Shown here: piece by piece, positions 15,381 through 24,281 of the stretch | Layout of the letters: each line of letters begins with the position of its first letter | Numbering within the stretch: the stretch's first letter is position 1 | DNA from: Wenxinia marina DSM 24838 | Lineage (GTDB): Bacteria; Pseudomonadota; Alphaproteobacteria; Rhodobacterales; Rhodobacteraceae | DNA length: 64,000 nucleotides | Reading direction: 5' to 3' | Assembly: GCF_000379485.1 (NCBI RefSeq) | Contig: NZ_KB902282.1 | Location: 1 to 64,000 of the forward strand | Made by a program: the position numbers and the translations under genes | The notes under the pieces: model-generated | Database searches by the model: none | What the model saw: the letters and a program-made list of their open reading frames with translations, nothing else | What the model was told of the DNA's origin: nothing

Positions 15381-15422
15381 GAGACGCCCGGCGCGCCCGG
15401 TGCGGCGGACGCCCTAGCCCCC

Positions 15423-16397
15423 TCAGGGCCAGATGCTCCACACATACAGGCCATAGCCGGCGAGGAGGACCGCCCCCTCCCACCGCGCGATCCGCAGGCC
15501 CGTCCAGGCGAAACCGACGAGCAGGACCGAAACGCCGACCATGACGAGGTTGTCGAAGCTGACGATCTCGGCCGGGACCGGCCCCGGCGCCATCAGCATG
15601 GTCGCGCCGGCGATGCCGAGAAGGTTGTAGATGTTGGAGCCGACGATGTTGCCGAAGGCGACGTCACCCTGCCGCTTGAGCCCCGCGACGACCGAGGTGA
15701 CGAGTTCCGGCATGGAGGTGCCGACGGCGACGATGGTCAGGCCGATCACCGTCTCGGAGATGCCGAAGCCCCGCGCCAGCGCGACCGCGCCGTCCACGAG
15801 GAACCGGCCGCCGAGGACCACGAGCACGAGGCCGCCGATCGCGATTCCGGCGGCGACGAGGGCGCTTCCGGAGGCGCGGGGCCGGGTGCCGGGATCGGCG
15901 TCCTGCAGGGCGGCGCCCTTTTCGTAGGCCGCGCCGTGGTCGACGGTCGCCGTCCGCTCCTGCCGGAAGGCGGTGTAGATGTAGACGACCAGCGCCACGA
16001 CGAACGCCGCCCCGACCGCGCGGCCGAGGGGCATCGCGGCGGCGAGGAGGGCGAAGACCAGCGCGACCGCCACCATCACGGCGCCGTCGCGCTTCAGCGT
16101 CGACGACTGGACGGCGATCGGAAACAGCAGCGCCGCCACCCCGCCGATCAGCAGCACGTTCGCGATGTTGGAGCCGACGACGTTGCCGTAGGCGATGCCC
16201 GGCGCGCCGGCGAGGGCGGCCTGCACCGAGGTCACCAGCTCGGGCGTGGAGGTGCCGAAGCCGACCAGCGTCAGGCCGATCACCAGGGGCGAGACGCCGA
16301 ACCGCGTCGCCACCTGCACCGCGCCGCGCACCAGCAGCTCTCCCCCCGCGATCAGGAGGACGAGACCTCCGACCAGCGGCACCCACACCTCGAACAT
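15423..16397 (-). CDS. Na+/Ca2+ exchanger (CaCA) family transporter, YrbG-like
   Basis: A 324-residue integral membrane protein with about ten helices in two inverted halves. Each half carries the alpha-repeat motif, GFGTSTPELVTS in the first and AVGTSMPELVTS in the second, where the glutamates bind the cation. GNVVGSNIANVLL and GNIVGSNIYNLL follow in each repeat. Exchange of Ca2+ for Na+ or H+ across the inner membrane is expected. A GGGGAGGTCGTG ribosome site directly upstream supports the ATG at 16397 over one ten codons earlier. Confidence 0.9.
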   Translation of the reverse strand: MFEVWVPLVGGLVLLIAGGELLVRGAVQVATRFGVSPLVIGLTLVGFGTSTPELVTSVQAALAGAPGIAYGNVVGSNIANVLLIGGVAALLFPIAVQSSTLKRDGAVMVAVALVFALLAAAMPLGRAVGAAFVVALVVYIYTAFRQERTATVDHGAAYEKGAALQDADPGTRPRASGSALVAAGIAIGGLVLVVLGGRFLVDGAVALARGFGISETVIGLTIVAVGTSMPELVTSVVAGLKRQGDVAFGNIVGSNIYNLLGIAGATMLMAPGPVPAEIVSFDNLVMVGVSVLLVGFAWTGLRIARWEGAVLLAGYGLYVWSIWP

Positions 16398-16560
16398 CAC
16401 GACCTCCCCTTGAGCGTTCGGCGGCATGTGGGAGGCGTCCGGCGGCGTTTCCAGCCCCCCCGCGAGCGACGGCGCCGATAATTTCGCCGCCGGTTGCGCG
16501 TTCCGCTATTCCAGGCCGGCGGCCATGGCAGCGGCTCCAGAGGCGGCGGCAACGCAGGAA

Positions 16561-16641
16561 ACCCGCCCCGGCCCTGAGCCGGGGCCCCACGGAACCGGGT
16601 GCTTCGTGGCGCCGGGGCCCCGGCTCAGGGCCGGGGCGGGT
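16561..16641. repeat. Perfect 28-bp inverted repeat (two facing palindrome copies, 8 and 9)
   Basis: Bases 16561-16588 (starting ACCCGCCCCGGCCCTGAG) are the exact reverse complement of 16614-16641, with a 25-base spacer. Each arm is one copy of the short palindrome family, so the pair could form a very stable cruciform or RNA hairpin. It lies in the gene-free stretch 16398-16698 between the exchanger (starting leftwards) and the end of the unknown rib-cluster gene, about 58 bp from that gene's stop. I see no other feature there. Confidence 0.85.
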
Positions 16642-16698
16642 GAGTCCCGCGGTCTCCGTCCGGACTCGAGCCCCGTCCGGCACCACGCGAGCAGACGG

Positions 16699-17265
16699 TC
16701 AGCCGCTGACGAAGAACCGCTCGGCCGGGATCGTGCCCGCAAGGCGGGCGGCGGCGCACCAGTCGCGCTCCACCGCCGTTGCGGCAACGAGGACGGTGCC
16801 GGCGCGGGCGGCGCGCCAGTCGGCGAGCGCCGCGTCCAGCCGGTCGCGCATCGCGGCCCAGCTGTCGGTGAAGGCGGGCGCCTGCGTCGCGGCGTCGATC
16901 CGCCCGCCCGCCCCCGCGACCAGCGCCGCCGGGTCCGCCGGCCGGTAGACCGCCGCCAGCCGCGCCGCGTCCGTCCGCTCCAGCCGTGCCGCAACCGCGT
17001 CCGGCAGCTCCGTCGCCCCACGCCGCAGCTCCAGCGCGTTGCCCGAGAACAGGAACGCCACAATGTCGTGCCCCGACGTGGCGCGGATCGTCGCGTAGGT
17101 CCGGTAGTCGATGCCCAGCCGCTCCGCCCGCTTCACCCGCAGCCGCACCACCTCCAGCGGCAGCGACGGCAGCAGCGCCTCCCGCGCCTTCGTCCACGCG
17201 GTCCGCCGCCAGCTGGCGCCCGGCTCCATCGTGGGCCCGCCATTGTGGCCGGGGCCGGGCGTCAC
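16699..17265 (-). CDS. Conserved hypothetical protein in the riboflavin cluster
   Basis: A 188-residue soluble protein, mostly helical, with GHNGGPTMEPG near the N-terminus and an RLRVKRAERLGIDYRTYATI segment. I do not recognise a named domain. The GTG at 17265 overlaps the ribE stop (GTGA), giving a translationally coupled start; an ATG 12 codons in (17229) is the alternative. The C-terminal half (VLVAATAVERDWCAAARLAG) resembles a domain with a conserved cysteine. Function unknown; placement suggests coexpression with ribE. Confidence 0.6.
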   Translation of the reverse strand: MTPGPGHNGGPTMEPGASWRRTAWTKAREALLPSLPLEVVRLRVKRAERLGIDYRTYATIRATSGHDIVAFLFSGNALELRRGATELPDAVAARLERTDAARLAAVYRPADPAALVAGAGGRIDAATQAPAFTDSWAAMRDRLDAALADWRAARAGTVLVAATAVERDWCAAARLAGTIPAERFFVSG

Positions 17266-17864
17266 CTGTAGTCCCCCAGCCGCGCCACGTAGCGGGCCAT
17301 CGTGTCGACCTCGAGGTTGATCGCGTCGCCCACGGCGGCCTGCCCCCACGTCGTCACCTCGCGGGTGTGGGGAATGACGTTCACGCCGAAGCGGGCGCCG
17401 TCCACCTCGTTCACCGTCAGCGACGTGCCGTTCAGCGCGATGGAGCCCTTGGGCGCGATGAACTTCGCCAGCCCTTCGGGCGCTTTAAGGCTCATCCGCA
17501 TGCTGTCGCCCTCGTCGTGCATCTCCACCAGCTCGGCCACGCCGTCCACGTGGCCCGAGACGATGTGGCCGCCGAGTTCGTCCCCGACCCTGAGTGCGCG
17601 TTCCAGGTTCACCCGCTTGCCCACGGGCCAGCCGTTGCGGCCGATGTTGGTCTTGCTGACCGTCTCGGCCGAAATGTCGACGTCGAACCAGGCGCGCGGC
17701 TCCTCGCCCAGCGCCACGACCGTCAGGCAGACGCCGTCGCAGGCGATGGAGGCGCCGATCTCGATGGTGGAAACGTCATACGACGTGCCGATCCGGGCGC
17801 GCAGGTCGCCCCGCATCTCCACGGCGAGGACCTCGCCCATGTCGGTGATGATGCCGGTGAACAT
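17262..17864 (-). CDS. ribE: Riboflavin synthase alpha subunit
   Basis: A 200-residue protein starting MFTGIITDMG, made of two lumazine-binding beta-barrel repeats, each with a GxSIAxxGxCLTV-type segment (IACDGVCLTVV and IALNGTSLTVNEVD). It dismutates two lumazines to riboflavin, using the product of ribH nearby. GHIVSGHVDG links the repeats. CCGGAGGCGGC precedes the ATG at 17864. ribD, which often precedes ribE in this order of bacteria, is not in the window. Confidence 0.94.
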   Translation of the reverse strand: MFTGIITDMGEVLAVEMRGDLRARIGTSYDVSTIEIGASIACDGVCLTVVALGEEPRAWFDVDISAETVSKTNIGRNGWPVGKRVNLERALRVGDELGGHIVSGHVDGVAELVEMHDEGDSMRMSLKAPEGLAKFIAPKGSIALNGTSLTVNEVDGARFGVNVIPHTREVTTWGQAAVGDAINLEVDTMARYVARLGDYR

Positions 17865-17926
17865 GCCGCCTCCGGATTGATCCGGGCTCAGAGGTAGACG
17901 CTGCGCCGCCGCGCCGCAATGGCCGG

Positions 17927-18736
17927 TCAGGCGCGGCGGACGGGCACCTGCCGCTCGGCCAGGGTGCGGTGGAACAGGTCGAGGACCGCCTCCTCGCCGT
18001 GGGTGCGGGCCAGCTCGCGCAGGCCGAAATGCACGTGCGCGATCTCGACGTAGTAGTCGACGAAGGCATAGTTCGTTCCCGCCCCGGCGGCGGCGCCGAT
18101 GATCGGCACGGCCTGGCTCGCCAGCTTCTGGCCCAGCACCGCCGCGAAGCGCGGCGCGACCTTGCCGATGAGCTTGTGCAGCGCCGGACCGGTGATGCTG
18201 AGCCGGGCGCCGACGAACGAGGTGTCGATGCCGTCGTCGCTGTCCCCCGGCGCACCGGCGCCGAAGACGCGCAGACACTCCGCCCGGGTCTCGGGCGTGG
18301 CCGGATCCTCGCCGTGGGCGGCGGCGACGCCCTGCACGGCGCGGAAGATCACGGTGGTCGCCACCGGCAGCTCGGCCAGCGCCGTCGGCAGGCCGCCCAG
18401 GCCGCCGAGCGCACCCGACAGGGTGCCGATCACCCGGTGCGCCCGGTCCGATGCGATGCGGTCGCCGAACGGTCCGCGGCGACTGGCCGAGGCGGCCTCG
18501 TAGGCGCGGGTGAGCGCCGCGCGGGCGGCGCCCTCGATCTGGCTGCGGGCGCCCTTGGGCAGCATCTTCATGCCGTCCTCGACCTGCCCGCCGGCGAAGG
18601 AGATCGCCCGCATGATGATGCCGTTCGCGGCCCGCTGCCGGGCGGCCAACTCGCGCACCTTCTCTTCCGCCGCCTCGTCCAGTGGGGCGGGCGGCTGGTC
18701 CGGGTTGATCTCGCGCAGCCTGGGCTCGTCGCTCAT
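17927..18736 (-). CDS. EcsC family protein
   Basis: A 269-residue protein with a proline-rich acidic N-terminus and the alanine/glycine-rich core of EcsC proteins (GALGGLGGLPTALAELPVAT, LRVFGAGAPGD, and an AVPIIGAAAGAGTNYAFVDY near-membrane segment). EcsC is named from the Bacillus ecs transporter locus, but its biochemical role is unknown. No signal peptide; peripheral membrane association is possible. It ends 62 bp upstream of the ribE start on the same strand and may share its transcript. Confidence 0.8.
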   Translation of the reverse strand: MSDEPRLREINPDQPPAPLDEAAEEKVRELAARQRAANGIIMRAISFAGGQVEDGMKMLPKGARSQIEGAARAALTRAYEAASASRRGPFGDRIASDRAHRVIGTLSGALGGLGGLPTALAELPVATTVIFRAVQGVAAAHGEDPATPETRAECLRVFGAGAPGDSDDGIDTSFVGARLSITGPALHKLIGKVAPRFAAVLGQKLASQAVPIIGAAAGAGTNYAFVDYYVEIAHVHFGLRELARTHGEEAVLDLFHRTLAERQVPVRRA

Positions 18737-18767
18737 GACCGGAAGATGGGGGCGCCGGGGGCGGGCG

Positions 18768-19316
18768 TCAATCTGGCCGCGGTGCCGGCCGAGCGGCCGG
18801 AACCGCTATACCGGCACTCCCCCACTTCGTCACCGCCCCCGTCACCCCGACCCAGCCGCCGGGCGCCAGCTCGATCCCCAGCACCCGCTCGGGGTTGGTG
18901 GGCGGCGGCATCTCGACCCCTTCCAGCCTGCGGAAGCCGAAGCGGCGGTAATAGGGGTAGTCCCCCACCAGCATCGCCCGCGGCCAGAACAGCCGCCGCG
19001 CCGCCTGCATGGACCGGAAGATCAGCAGCGCGCCCAGCCCCTCGCCCTGCCGCGTGGGGTGCACCGCCACCGGGCCGACCAGCAGCACCGGTCGGGAACC
19101 GACCTGCGCGGGCCAGACCCGGATCGCCCCGGCCAGCACCCCCTCGCCGTCCCGCGCGGTCAGGCAGAGCGGCCCCACCGGCGCCACGCCGTCGCGCAGC
19201 CGATACGACGACAGCGCGGTCCGCCCCGGCGCGAAGCAGGTGTCGTAGAGGGCCTCGACCTCCCACCAGTCGGCGGGCGCCTCCTCGGCCAGCCGGTATG
19301 CGTCGCCCTGCCCCAT
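18768..19316 (-). CDS. GNAT N-acetyltransferase, YhbS-like
   Basis: A 182-residue GNAT protein. The acetyl-CoA motif is VGPVAVHPTRQGEGLGALLI, and YPYYRRFGFRR marks the last strand and helix of the fold. The YhbS group acts on unknown small molecules or proteins. The ATG at 19316 (MGQGDAYRLAEEA) is chosen; a longer start would run into the divergent promoter region shared with the flavin reductase gene 78 bp away. Confidence 0.8.
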   Translation of the reverse strand: MGQGDAYRLAEEAPADWWEVEALYDTCFAPGRTALSSYRLRDGVAPVGPLCLTARDGEGVLAGAIRVWPAQVGSRPVLLVGPVAVHPTRQGEGLGALLIFRSMQAARRLFWPRAMLVGDYPYYRRFGFRRLEGVEMPPPTNPERVLGIELAPGGWVGVTGAVTKWGSAGIAVPAARPAPRPD

Positions 19317-19393
19317 CCGTCCGTCCCGGCCGCCTGATCGCTGGACCCGTGGCTTACATGGGGCTAGGTCCGGCCGCAAACCGGAGGACACGG

Positions 19394-19996
19394 ATGTTCT
19401 ATCGCCCCGAGGACGGCCACGGCCTGCCCCGCAACCCGTTCAACGCCATCGTCACGCCCCGCCCCATCGGCTGGATCAGCACCCGCGGCACCGACGGGCG
19501 CGACAACCTCGCGCCCTATTCCTTCTTCAACGCGGTCGCCTACACGCCGCCGCAGGTGATGTTCGCCTCCACCTCGGCCAAGGACGACCGCGACGGCACC
19601 AAGGACAGCGCCGGCAACATCCGCGACACCGGAATCTTCTGCGTGAACGTCGTCAGCTACGCCCTGCGCGACGCGATGAACGCGACCTCCGGCAGCTACG
19701 ACCGCGGCACCGACGAGTTCGAGCTGGCAGGGCTGGAGAAGGCCGCCTGCGAGACCATCGACTGCCCGCGCGTCGCCGCCGCCCCGGCGGCGCTGGAATG
19801 CCGGGTGGTGGAGCAGATCGCGCTGCGGGGCGAGGCGAACCTCCTCACCATCGGCGAGGTCACCGGCGTGCACATCCGGGACGAGCTGCTGGTGGAGGGG
19901 TTCCTCGACTACACCCTGTTCGAGCCGCTGACCCGCCTCGGCTACCAGGACTATTCGCGGATCACCGAGATCTTCTCGCTGAAGCGCCCGGGCTAG
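19394..19996 (+). CDS. Flavin reductase family protein (FMN-binding split barrel)
   Basis: A 200-residue flavin reductase-like protein. The start, FNAIVTPRPIGWIST, and NLAPYSFFNAVAYTPPQVMF are the FMN-binding strands of the split barrel; FCVNVVSYALRDAMNATS follows. Such proteins reduce FMN with NAD(P)H or bind it for a partner oxygenase; no partner is nearby. ACCGGAGGACACGG gives a Shine-Dalgarno before the ATG. Confidence 0.86.
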   Translation: MFYRPEDGHGLPRNPFNAIVTPRPIGWISTRGTDGRDNLAPYSFFNAVAYTPPQVMFASTSAKDDRDGTKDSAGNIRDTGIFCVNVVSYALRDAMNATSGSYDRGTDEFELAGLEKAACETIDCPRVAAAPAALECRVVEQIALRGEANLLTIGEVTGVHIRDELLVEGFLDYTLFEPLTRLGYQDYSRITEIFSLKRPG

Positions 19997-20014
19997 ACAC
20001 CCCGGGCCGCGAGC

Positions 20015-20374
20015 CTACGACGCCGCCCCGTCGTAGAAGGTCGCCTCCTTCGCAAGCGCGTGGCCGTCCACGCCGTCGAGGACCCGCGCGTTGACCGCGA
20101 CCGTCTCGGTCCCGTCGGGCATCCGGCCGTATCCGAACGCCTCGATCCCGCAGGTGGCGCAGAACAGGTGCGCGATGACCTCGTTGTGGAACCTGAACTC
20201 CGTCAGCGCGTCCTCGCCGGACCTCAGCGTGAAGGCCGTCCGCGGCGTGAAGGCGAAGACCGACCCGAGGCGCCGGCAGCGCGAGCAGTTGCAGATGACC
20301 GCGTGCGTCAGATCGAGCTCCGCGCTGAAGGTCACGGCGCCGCACTGGCAGCTGCCGTCGTAGGTCCGGGCCAT
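20015..20374 (-). CDS. GFA (CENP-V/glutathione-dependent formaldehyde-activating) family protein
   Basis: A 119-residue zinc protein with the GFA fold. Ligands are CQC (Cys9, Cys11), CNCSRC (Cys28, Cys30, Cys33) and FCATCG (Cys72, Cys75), the expected order for two zinc sites. Family members include S-(hydroxymethyl)glutathione synthase, but short forms like this often have unknown substrates. The gene is convergent with the flavin reductase gene. Confidence 0.86.
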   Translation of the reverse strand: MARTYDGSCQCGAVTFSAELDLTHAVICNCSRCRRLGSVFAFTPRTAFTLRSGEDALTEFRFHNEVIAHLFCATCGIEAFGYGRMPDGTETVAVNARVLDGVDGHALAKEATFYDGAAS

Positions 20375-20466
20375 GGTCGTCGCTCCTGATCGGTTGCCCG
20401 GGCGCGCTTGTCAGCCCCGCCCCCGTCTGATTTTCTCCCCCTCGTGCGTCAGGGGCAAGGGCGGCG

Positions 20467-21333
20467 TTGGAACGGGTTCTCGGCATCATCGGCGGCTCCG
20501 GCGTCTACGGGATCGAGGGGCTGCAGGACGCGCGCTGGCAGGCTGTGGACACCCCCTGGGGCACGCCCTCCGACGAGATCCTGACCGGCCGCCACGACGG
20601 CGTCTCCATGGCCTTCCTGCCGCGCCACGGCCGCGGCCACGTCCATGCGCCGGGCGACGTGCCCTACCGCGCCAACATCGACGCGCTGAAGCGGCTCGGC
20701 GTCACCGACCTCGTCTCGGTCTCCGCCTGCGGCTCGTTCCGCGAGGAGATGGCGCCGGGCGACTTCGTCATCGTGGACCAGTTCGTCGACCGCACCCGCG
20801 GCCGGCCGTCGAGCTTCTTCGGATCGGGCTGCGTCGCCCATGTCGGCCTCGCCCACCCCGTCTGCGGCCGGCTGGCCGAGGCAGCGGCGGAGGCGGCCGA
20901 AGCGGCGGGGGCGACGGTCCATCGCGGCGGCACGTACCTGGCGATGGAGGGGCCGCAATTCTCGCCCCAAGCCGAGAGCCTGCTCTACCGCGACTGGGGC
21001 TGCGACGTGATCGGCATGACCAACATGCCTGAGGTCCGCCTCGCCCGCGAGGCCGAGATCTGCTACGCCACCGTTGCGATGGTCACCGACTACGACAGCT
21101 GGCACCCGGGCCACGAGGCGGTGGACGTCGCGTCCGTGCTCGCCACGCTGGCGGCGAACGTGGCGAAGGCCCGCGCCTTCGCCGCCGCGCTGCCGGGCGC
21201 GCTGGGGGCCGAACGGGCGCCCTGCCCGCATGGCTGCGACCGCGCCCTCGAGAGCGCGATCATGACCGCACCCGAGCGGCGCGACCCGGCCCTGCTGGCC
21301 CGCCTCGACGCGGTCGCGGGACGCGTTCTGTGA
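20467..21333 (+). CDS. mtnP: S-methyl-5'-thioadenosine phosphorylase
   Basis: A 288-residue purine nucleoside phosphorylase of the MTAP type, cleaving methylthioadenosine with phosphate to adenine and methylthioribose-1-phosphate. [13 protein letters not shown] binds phosphate, [20 protein letters not shown] is the substrate loop, and [13 protein letters not shown] with [16 protein letters not shown] completes the pocket. The start is a TTG. It begins a three-gene run with DUF2927 and apt, which is sensible since Apt salvages the adenine released here. Confidence 0.92.
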   Translation: MERVLGIIGGSGVYGIEGLQDARWQAVDTPWGTPSDEILTGRHDGVSMAFLPRHGRGHVHAPGDVPYRANIDALKRLGVTDLVSVSACGSFREEMAPGDFVIVDQFVDRTRGRPSSFFGSGCVAHVGLAHPVCGRLAEAAAEAAEAAGATVHRGGTYLAMEGPQFSPQAESLLYRDWGCDVIGMTNMPEVRLAREAEICYATVAMVTDYDSWHPGHEAVDVASVLATLAANVAKARAFAAALPGALGAERAPCPHGCDRALESAIMTAPERRDPALLARLDAVAGRVL

Positions 21334-22001
21334 GGGCGACGCTCGCCGCCGCTCTGGTCGCGCTGGCCGCCCCCGCGGCGGCGCAGGACTACATCGTCAC
21401 GCAAGGCCGCCTGACGGACGAGGAATTCTACCGCCTCGTCGCCTGCGGCGCCGCGCCCGGGGGCGAGTGCCGGATGCCCTACGTCCGCTGGCCCCGCGGC
21501 CGCGCCTCCGCGTTGAGCGTGGGGATCGACCGCGCGCCCGCGGGTTATCCCCGCGCCCTGGCCGAGAACGTCTCGGACGCGCTCGACCGGGCCATCGACG
21601 AGATCAACGGCATCGGCTCGGCCCTGCAGCTCAGCCGCGCGCCCGGCAAGGCCGCCGACGTCGTGATCCGCCTGATCGAGGTGGGCGACGGCGAGGCGGT
21701 CAGCGGCTCGGGCGTCCCCGAACTCGAGGGCGAGCCGATGGGCGCGGCCTACGTCTACGTCTGGTGGAACGGCCGGATGGAGATCACCGAGGCGCGGATC
21801 CTGATGGCGGACGACCTGCCGCACTACGAGGTCTACCCGGTGCTTCTGGAGGAGCTGACACAGGCGATGGGCTTCCTGAACGACATCCGCAACCCGCTCT
21901 ACGACAGCGAGTCGGTCTTCTCCGAGGACTCGAACGCGGTCATGACCCTTGGCCAGCAGGACCGGGCGGCCCTCCTGCGGCACTACCCGGCGCTGCGCTG
22001 A
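21330..22001 (+). CDS. DUF2927 family secreted protein
   Basis: A 223-residue protein with a clear signal peptide ([20 protein letters not shown]). The mature part fits DUF2927, a metzincin-like family, but the usual HExxH is replaced by [12 protein letters not shown], so protease activity is unlikely. The GTG start overlaps the mtnP stop (GTGA), and the stop shares a base with the apt start (TGATG). The tight coupling of a secreted protein between two purine-salvage genes is curious but appears common in this order. Confidence 0.75.
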   Translation: MRATLAAALVALAAPAAAQDYIVTQGRLTDEEFYRLVACGAAPGGECRMPYVRWPRGRASALSVGIDRAPAGYPRALAENVSDALDRAIDEINGIGSALQLSRAPGKAADVVIRLIEVGDGEAVSGSGVPELEGEPMGAAYVYVWWNGRMEITEARILMADDLPHYEVYPVLLEELTQAMGFLNDIRNPLYDSESVFSEDSNAVMTLGQQDRAALLRHYPALR

Positions 22002-22531
22002 TGGCGGACGTCCGCGACTACATCCGCACCATCCCGGACTTCCCGCACGAGGGCATCCTGTTCCGGGACGTGACCACGCTGTTCGGCGACGCCCGCGGCT
22101 TCCGGATGGCGGTGGACCAGCTGCTGCACCCCTTCATCGGCACCCGGATCGACAGGGTCGCGGGACTGGAGGCGCGGGGCTTCATCCTCGGCGGCGCGGT
22201 GGCGCACCAGCTGTCGGTCGGCTTCGTGCCGGTGCGCAAGAAGGGCAAGCTGCCGGGGGAGACGATAGAGGAGGCCTACCAGCTGGAGTACGGCACCGCG
22301 GTGCTGGAGGCGCACGTGGACGCGGTGCAGCCGGGCGAGCGGGTGCTGATCGTCGACGACCTCCTCGCGACGGGCGGCACCGCCGAGGCCGGGATCAGTC
22401 TGGTCGAACGGCTCGGCGGCGAGGTCGCGGGCTGCGCCTTCGTGGTGGACCTGCCCGACCTCGGCGGCCGCCGCCGGCTGGAGGCGCTCGGCGTGACGGT
22501 GCACGCGCTCACCGCCTACGAGGGCGCCTGA
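22001..22531 (+). CDS. apt: Adenine phosphoribosyltransferase
   Basis: A 176-residue Apt, converting adenine and PRPP to AMP. The PRPP motif [13 protein letters not shown] is at 115-127, and [12 protein letters not shown] and [14 protein letters not shown] form the purine site. The N-terminal [20 protein letters not shown] is typical. Directly downstream of mtnP and DUF2927, with which it shares coupled starts. Confidence 0.95.
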   Translation: MADVRDYIRTIPDFPHEGILFRDVTTLFGDARGFRMAVDQLLHPFIGTRIDRVAGLEARGFILGGAVAHQLSVGFVPVRKKGKLPGETIEEAYQLEYGTAVLEAHVDAVQPGERVLIVDDLLATGGTAEAGISLVERLGGEVAGCAFVVDLPDLGGRRRLEALGVTVHALTAYEGA

Positions 22532-22546
22532 GGGACGCGCCCCTCC

Positions 22547-22621
22547 GCGATTCGACGGAGGGTCAAGGACGCGCGACGCGCGCCGGCGAAGCCGGGAATC
22601 CTTGACGCTCCGGCGAATCGC
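22547..22621. repeat. Long imperfect inverted repeat after apt
   Basis: Arms 22547-22569 and 22599-22621 pair at 21 of 23 positions (outer GCGATTCG with CGAATCGC, inner GTCAAGGA with TCCTTGAC). The 29-base centre is itself palindromic (CGCGCGACGCGCG, then GCCGGCGAAGCCGG). It begins 16 bp after the apt stop and could terminate transcription or be a mobile intergenic repeat. The gene-free stretch 22532-22833 holds this, the hairpin at 22641 and nothing else I can identify. Confidence 0.7.
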
Positions 22622-22640
22622 CTCACGCTGGATGAGGCGC

Positions 22641-22666
22641 GTTCAGGGGCACACCTGCCCCTGAAC
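22641..22666. terminator. Perfect 11-bp hairpin
   Basis: GTTCAGGGGCA (22641-22651) pairs with TGCCCCTGAAC (22656-22666) around a CACC loop. It lies between the convergent apt and FAD oxidase genes. No T-run follows on either strand. Confidence 0.45.
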
Positions 22667-22833
22667 CGCTTCCCAAGCAGCGATCCCGACCTCTCCGCCA
22701 GCGCCTCCGCCTCGGCGTTGCGCGGGCTGCAGCCGGTCGCCGCGTATTTTCGTGACATGCAAAGGAGGGGTCCATCCCCGGGACGGCGGGCGGGCGATGC
22801 GCGGCCGAAGGCCTGCGCGAGCGCCGCACGCCG

Positions 22834-24243
22834 TCACGCCCGCAGGACGGCCCCCGGATTGAGGAGGCCCAGCGGGTCGAGCGCCGCCTTCACCGCGCGC
22901 ATCATCGCCAGCTTGGTCGGGTCCGCGTAGCGCTCCAGGTCGTCCACCTTCAGCCGCCCCACCCCGTGCTCGGCCGCGACCGAGCCGCCCCGCGCGTGGA
23001 CGAGGTCGTGCACGGTCCGGGTGACCTCGCCGCGGATGGCGCGGTAGTCCTCCTTGGGCCCGCCGGCGGGCGGGAAGGCGTTGTAGTGCAGGTTGCCGTC
23101 GCCGAGATGGCCGAAGCAGTTGATCCGCACCCCGTCGAACCGGCCGAGCGCCGCCGCGGCCTCCTCAAGGAACGGCGGCACCTCGGACAGGGGCAGCGAG
23201 ACGTCGTGCGAGGCGATCGCGCCGACGCGGCGGTTCGCCTCGGGGATGGTCTCGCGCAGGCGCCAGAAGTCGGCGCGGTCGGCCTCGGACGCCGCGAGGA
23301 CGCCGTCGGTGGCGAGCCCCGCCTCCGCCGCCGCCTCGAACAGCCCCTCCAGCGCCGCCGCCGGATCCTGCCCGGCGCCGAGCCCGAGGTCGACCAGCAC
23401 CATCCAGTCCGGCACCGGGTCCAGCGGCACGCGCAGGTCGAGGCCGGTCTCGGCGAGGAAGTCGACGCCAACCCGCGAGATCAGCTCGAAGCCGGACAGG
23501 CCCTCGCCCACCCTCCCCTGCGCCAGCGCGAGCAGGTCCAGCGCCGCCGCGGGCGACGGCACGGCGAGCATCGCCGCTCCGGTGGCAGCGGGCCGCGGGA
23601 CGAGGCGCAGGGCGGCGGCGGTGATGATGCCGAGCGTCCCCTCCGACCCGACGATCAGGTCGCGCAGGTCGTAGCCGGCATTGTCCTTCCGCAGGCGCGT
23701 GAGCCCGTGCCAGATCGCGCCGTCGGCCGTCACCGCCTCGATCCCGAGGCAGAGCGCGCGCGCGTTGCCCCAGCGCAGGACGCCGGTGCCGCCGGCGTTG
23801 GTGGCCAGCAGGCCGCCGATGCGGGCCGACCCTTCCGAGGCCAGCGACAGCGGGAACAGCCGCCCCGCCTCGTCGGCCGCCCGCTGCACGTCGGCGAGGA
23901 TCGCGCCCGCCTCGGCCACCAGCACGCTTTCCTGCGGGTAGACGGCGCGGATCGCCGCCATCCGCTCCAGCGACAGGATGAGGGGCGCCGCCCCCTCCTC
24001 TGTCAGCTGACCGCCGACGAGGCCGGTGCCGCCGCCGTAGGGGACGATGCCCACGCGCGCCCCGGCGCAGGCCCGGACGACGGCCGCGACCTCCTCCACC
24101 GACCCGGGCGCGACGACGAGGCCGCGGCCGCGGAAGCGGCCCCGTGGCTCCTCGAAGTAGCGGGCGGCGTCCTGCCGGACGGCGAGGCCGGGGAGGGCGG
24201 CGCGAAGGCGGTCCAGGAACTCTGGCGTGGCGTCTGTGAGCAT
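22834..24243 (-). CDS. FAD-binding oxidoreductase (D-2-hydroxyacid/D-lactate dehydrogenase type)
   Basis: A 469-residue FAD enzyme of the GlcD/D-LDH family. The N-terminal PCMH domain has VPYGGGTGLVGGQ and GGLLATNAGGTGVLRWGN for FAD binding, then GSEGTLGIITAAAL. The C-terminal FAD-oxidase domain has CFGHLGDGNLHYN with metal-binding histidines and AEHGVGRLK. It probably oxidises a D-2-hydroxy acid such as D-2-hydroxyglutarate or D-lactate. It differs from the glcDEF set at 56-60 kb in being a single gene. Confidence 0.88.
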   Translation of the reverse strand: MLTDATPEFLDRLRAALPGLAVRQDAARYFEEPRGRFRGRGLVVAPGSVEEVAAVVRACAGARVGIVPYGGGTGLVGGQLTEEGAAPLILSLERMAAIRAVYPQESVLVAEAGAILADVQRAADEAGRLFPLSLASEGSARIGGLLATNAGGTGVLRWGNARALCLGIEAVTADGAIWHGLTRLRKDNAGYDLRDLIVGSEGTLGIITAAALRLVPRPAATGAAMLAVPSPAAALDLLALAQGRVGEGLSGFELISRVGVDFLAETGLDLRVPLDPVPDWMVLVDLGLGAGQDPAAALEGLFEAAAEAGLATDGVLAASEADRADFWRLRETIPEANRRVGAIASHDVSLPLSEVPPFLEEAAAALGRFDGVRINCFGHLGDGNLHYNAFPPAGGPKEDYRAIRGEVTRTVHDLVHARGGSVAAEHGVGRLKVDDLERYADPTKLAMMRAVKAALDPLGLLNPGAVLRA

Positions 24244-24281
24244 GGGGCGGAGATGACCACCCGCGCCGGGCGGGGGCAAGG

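Noticed and set aside
14034-15422. FMN riboswitch upstream of ribBA
   Set aside because: The RFN consensus blocks are absent in 15165-15422; that gap holds two short palindromes instead.
22516-22758. An 80-codon minus-strand frame after apt
   Set aside because: It runs through the long inverted repeat and a hairpin, and no ribosome site precedes it.
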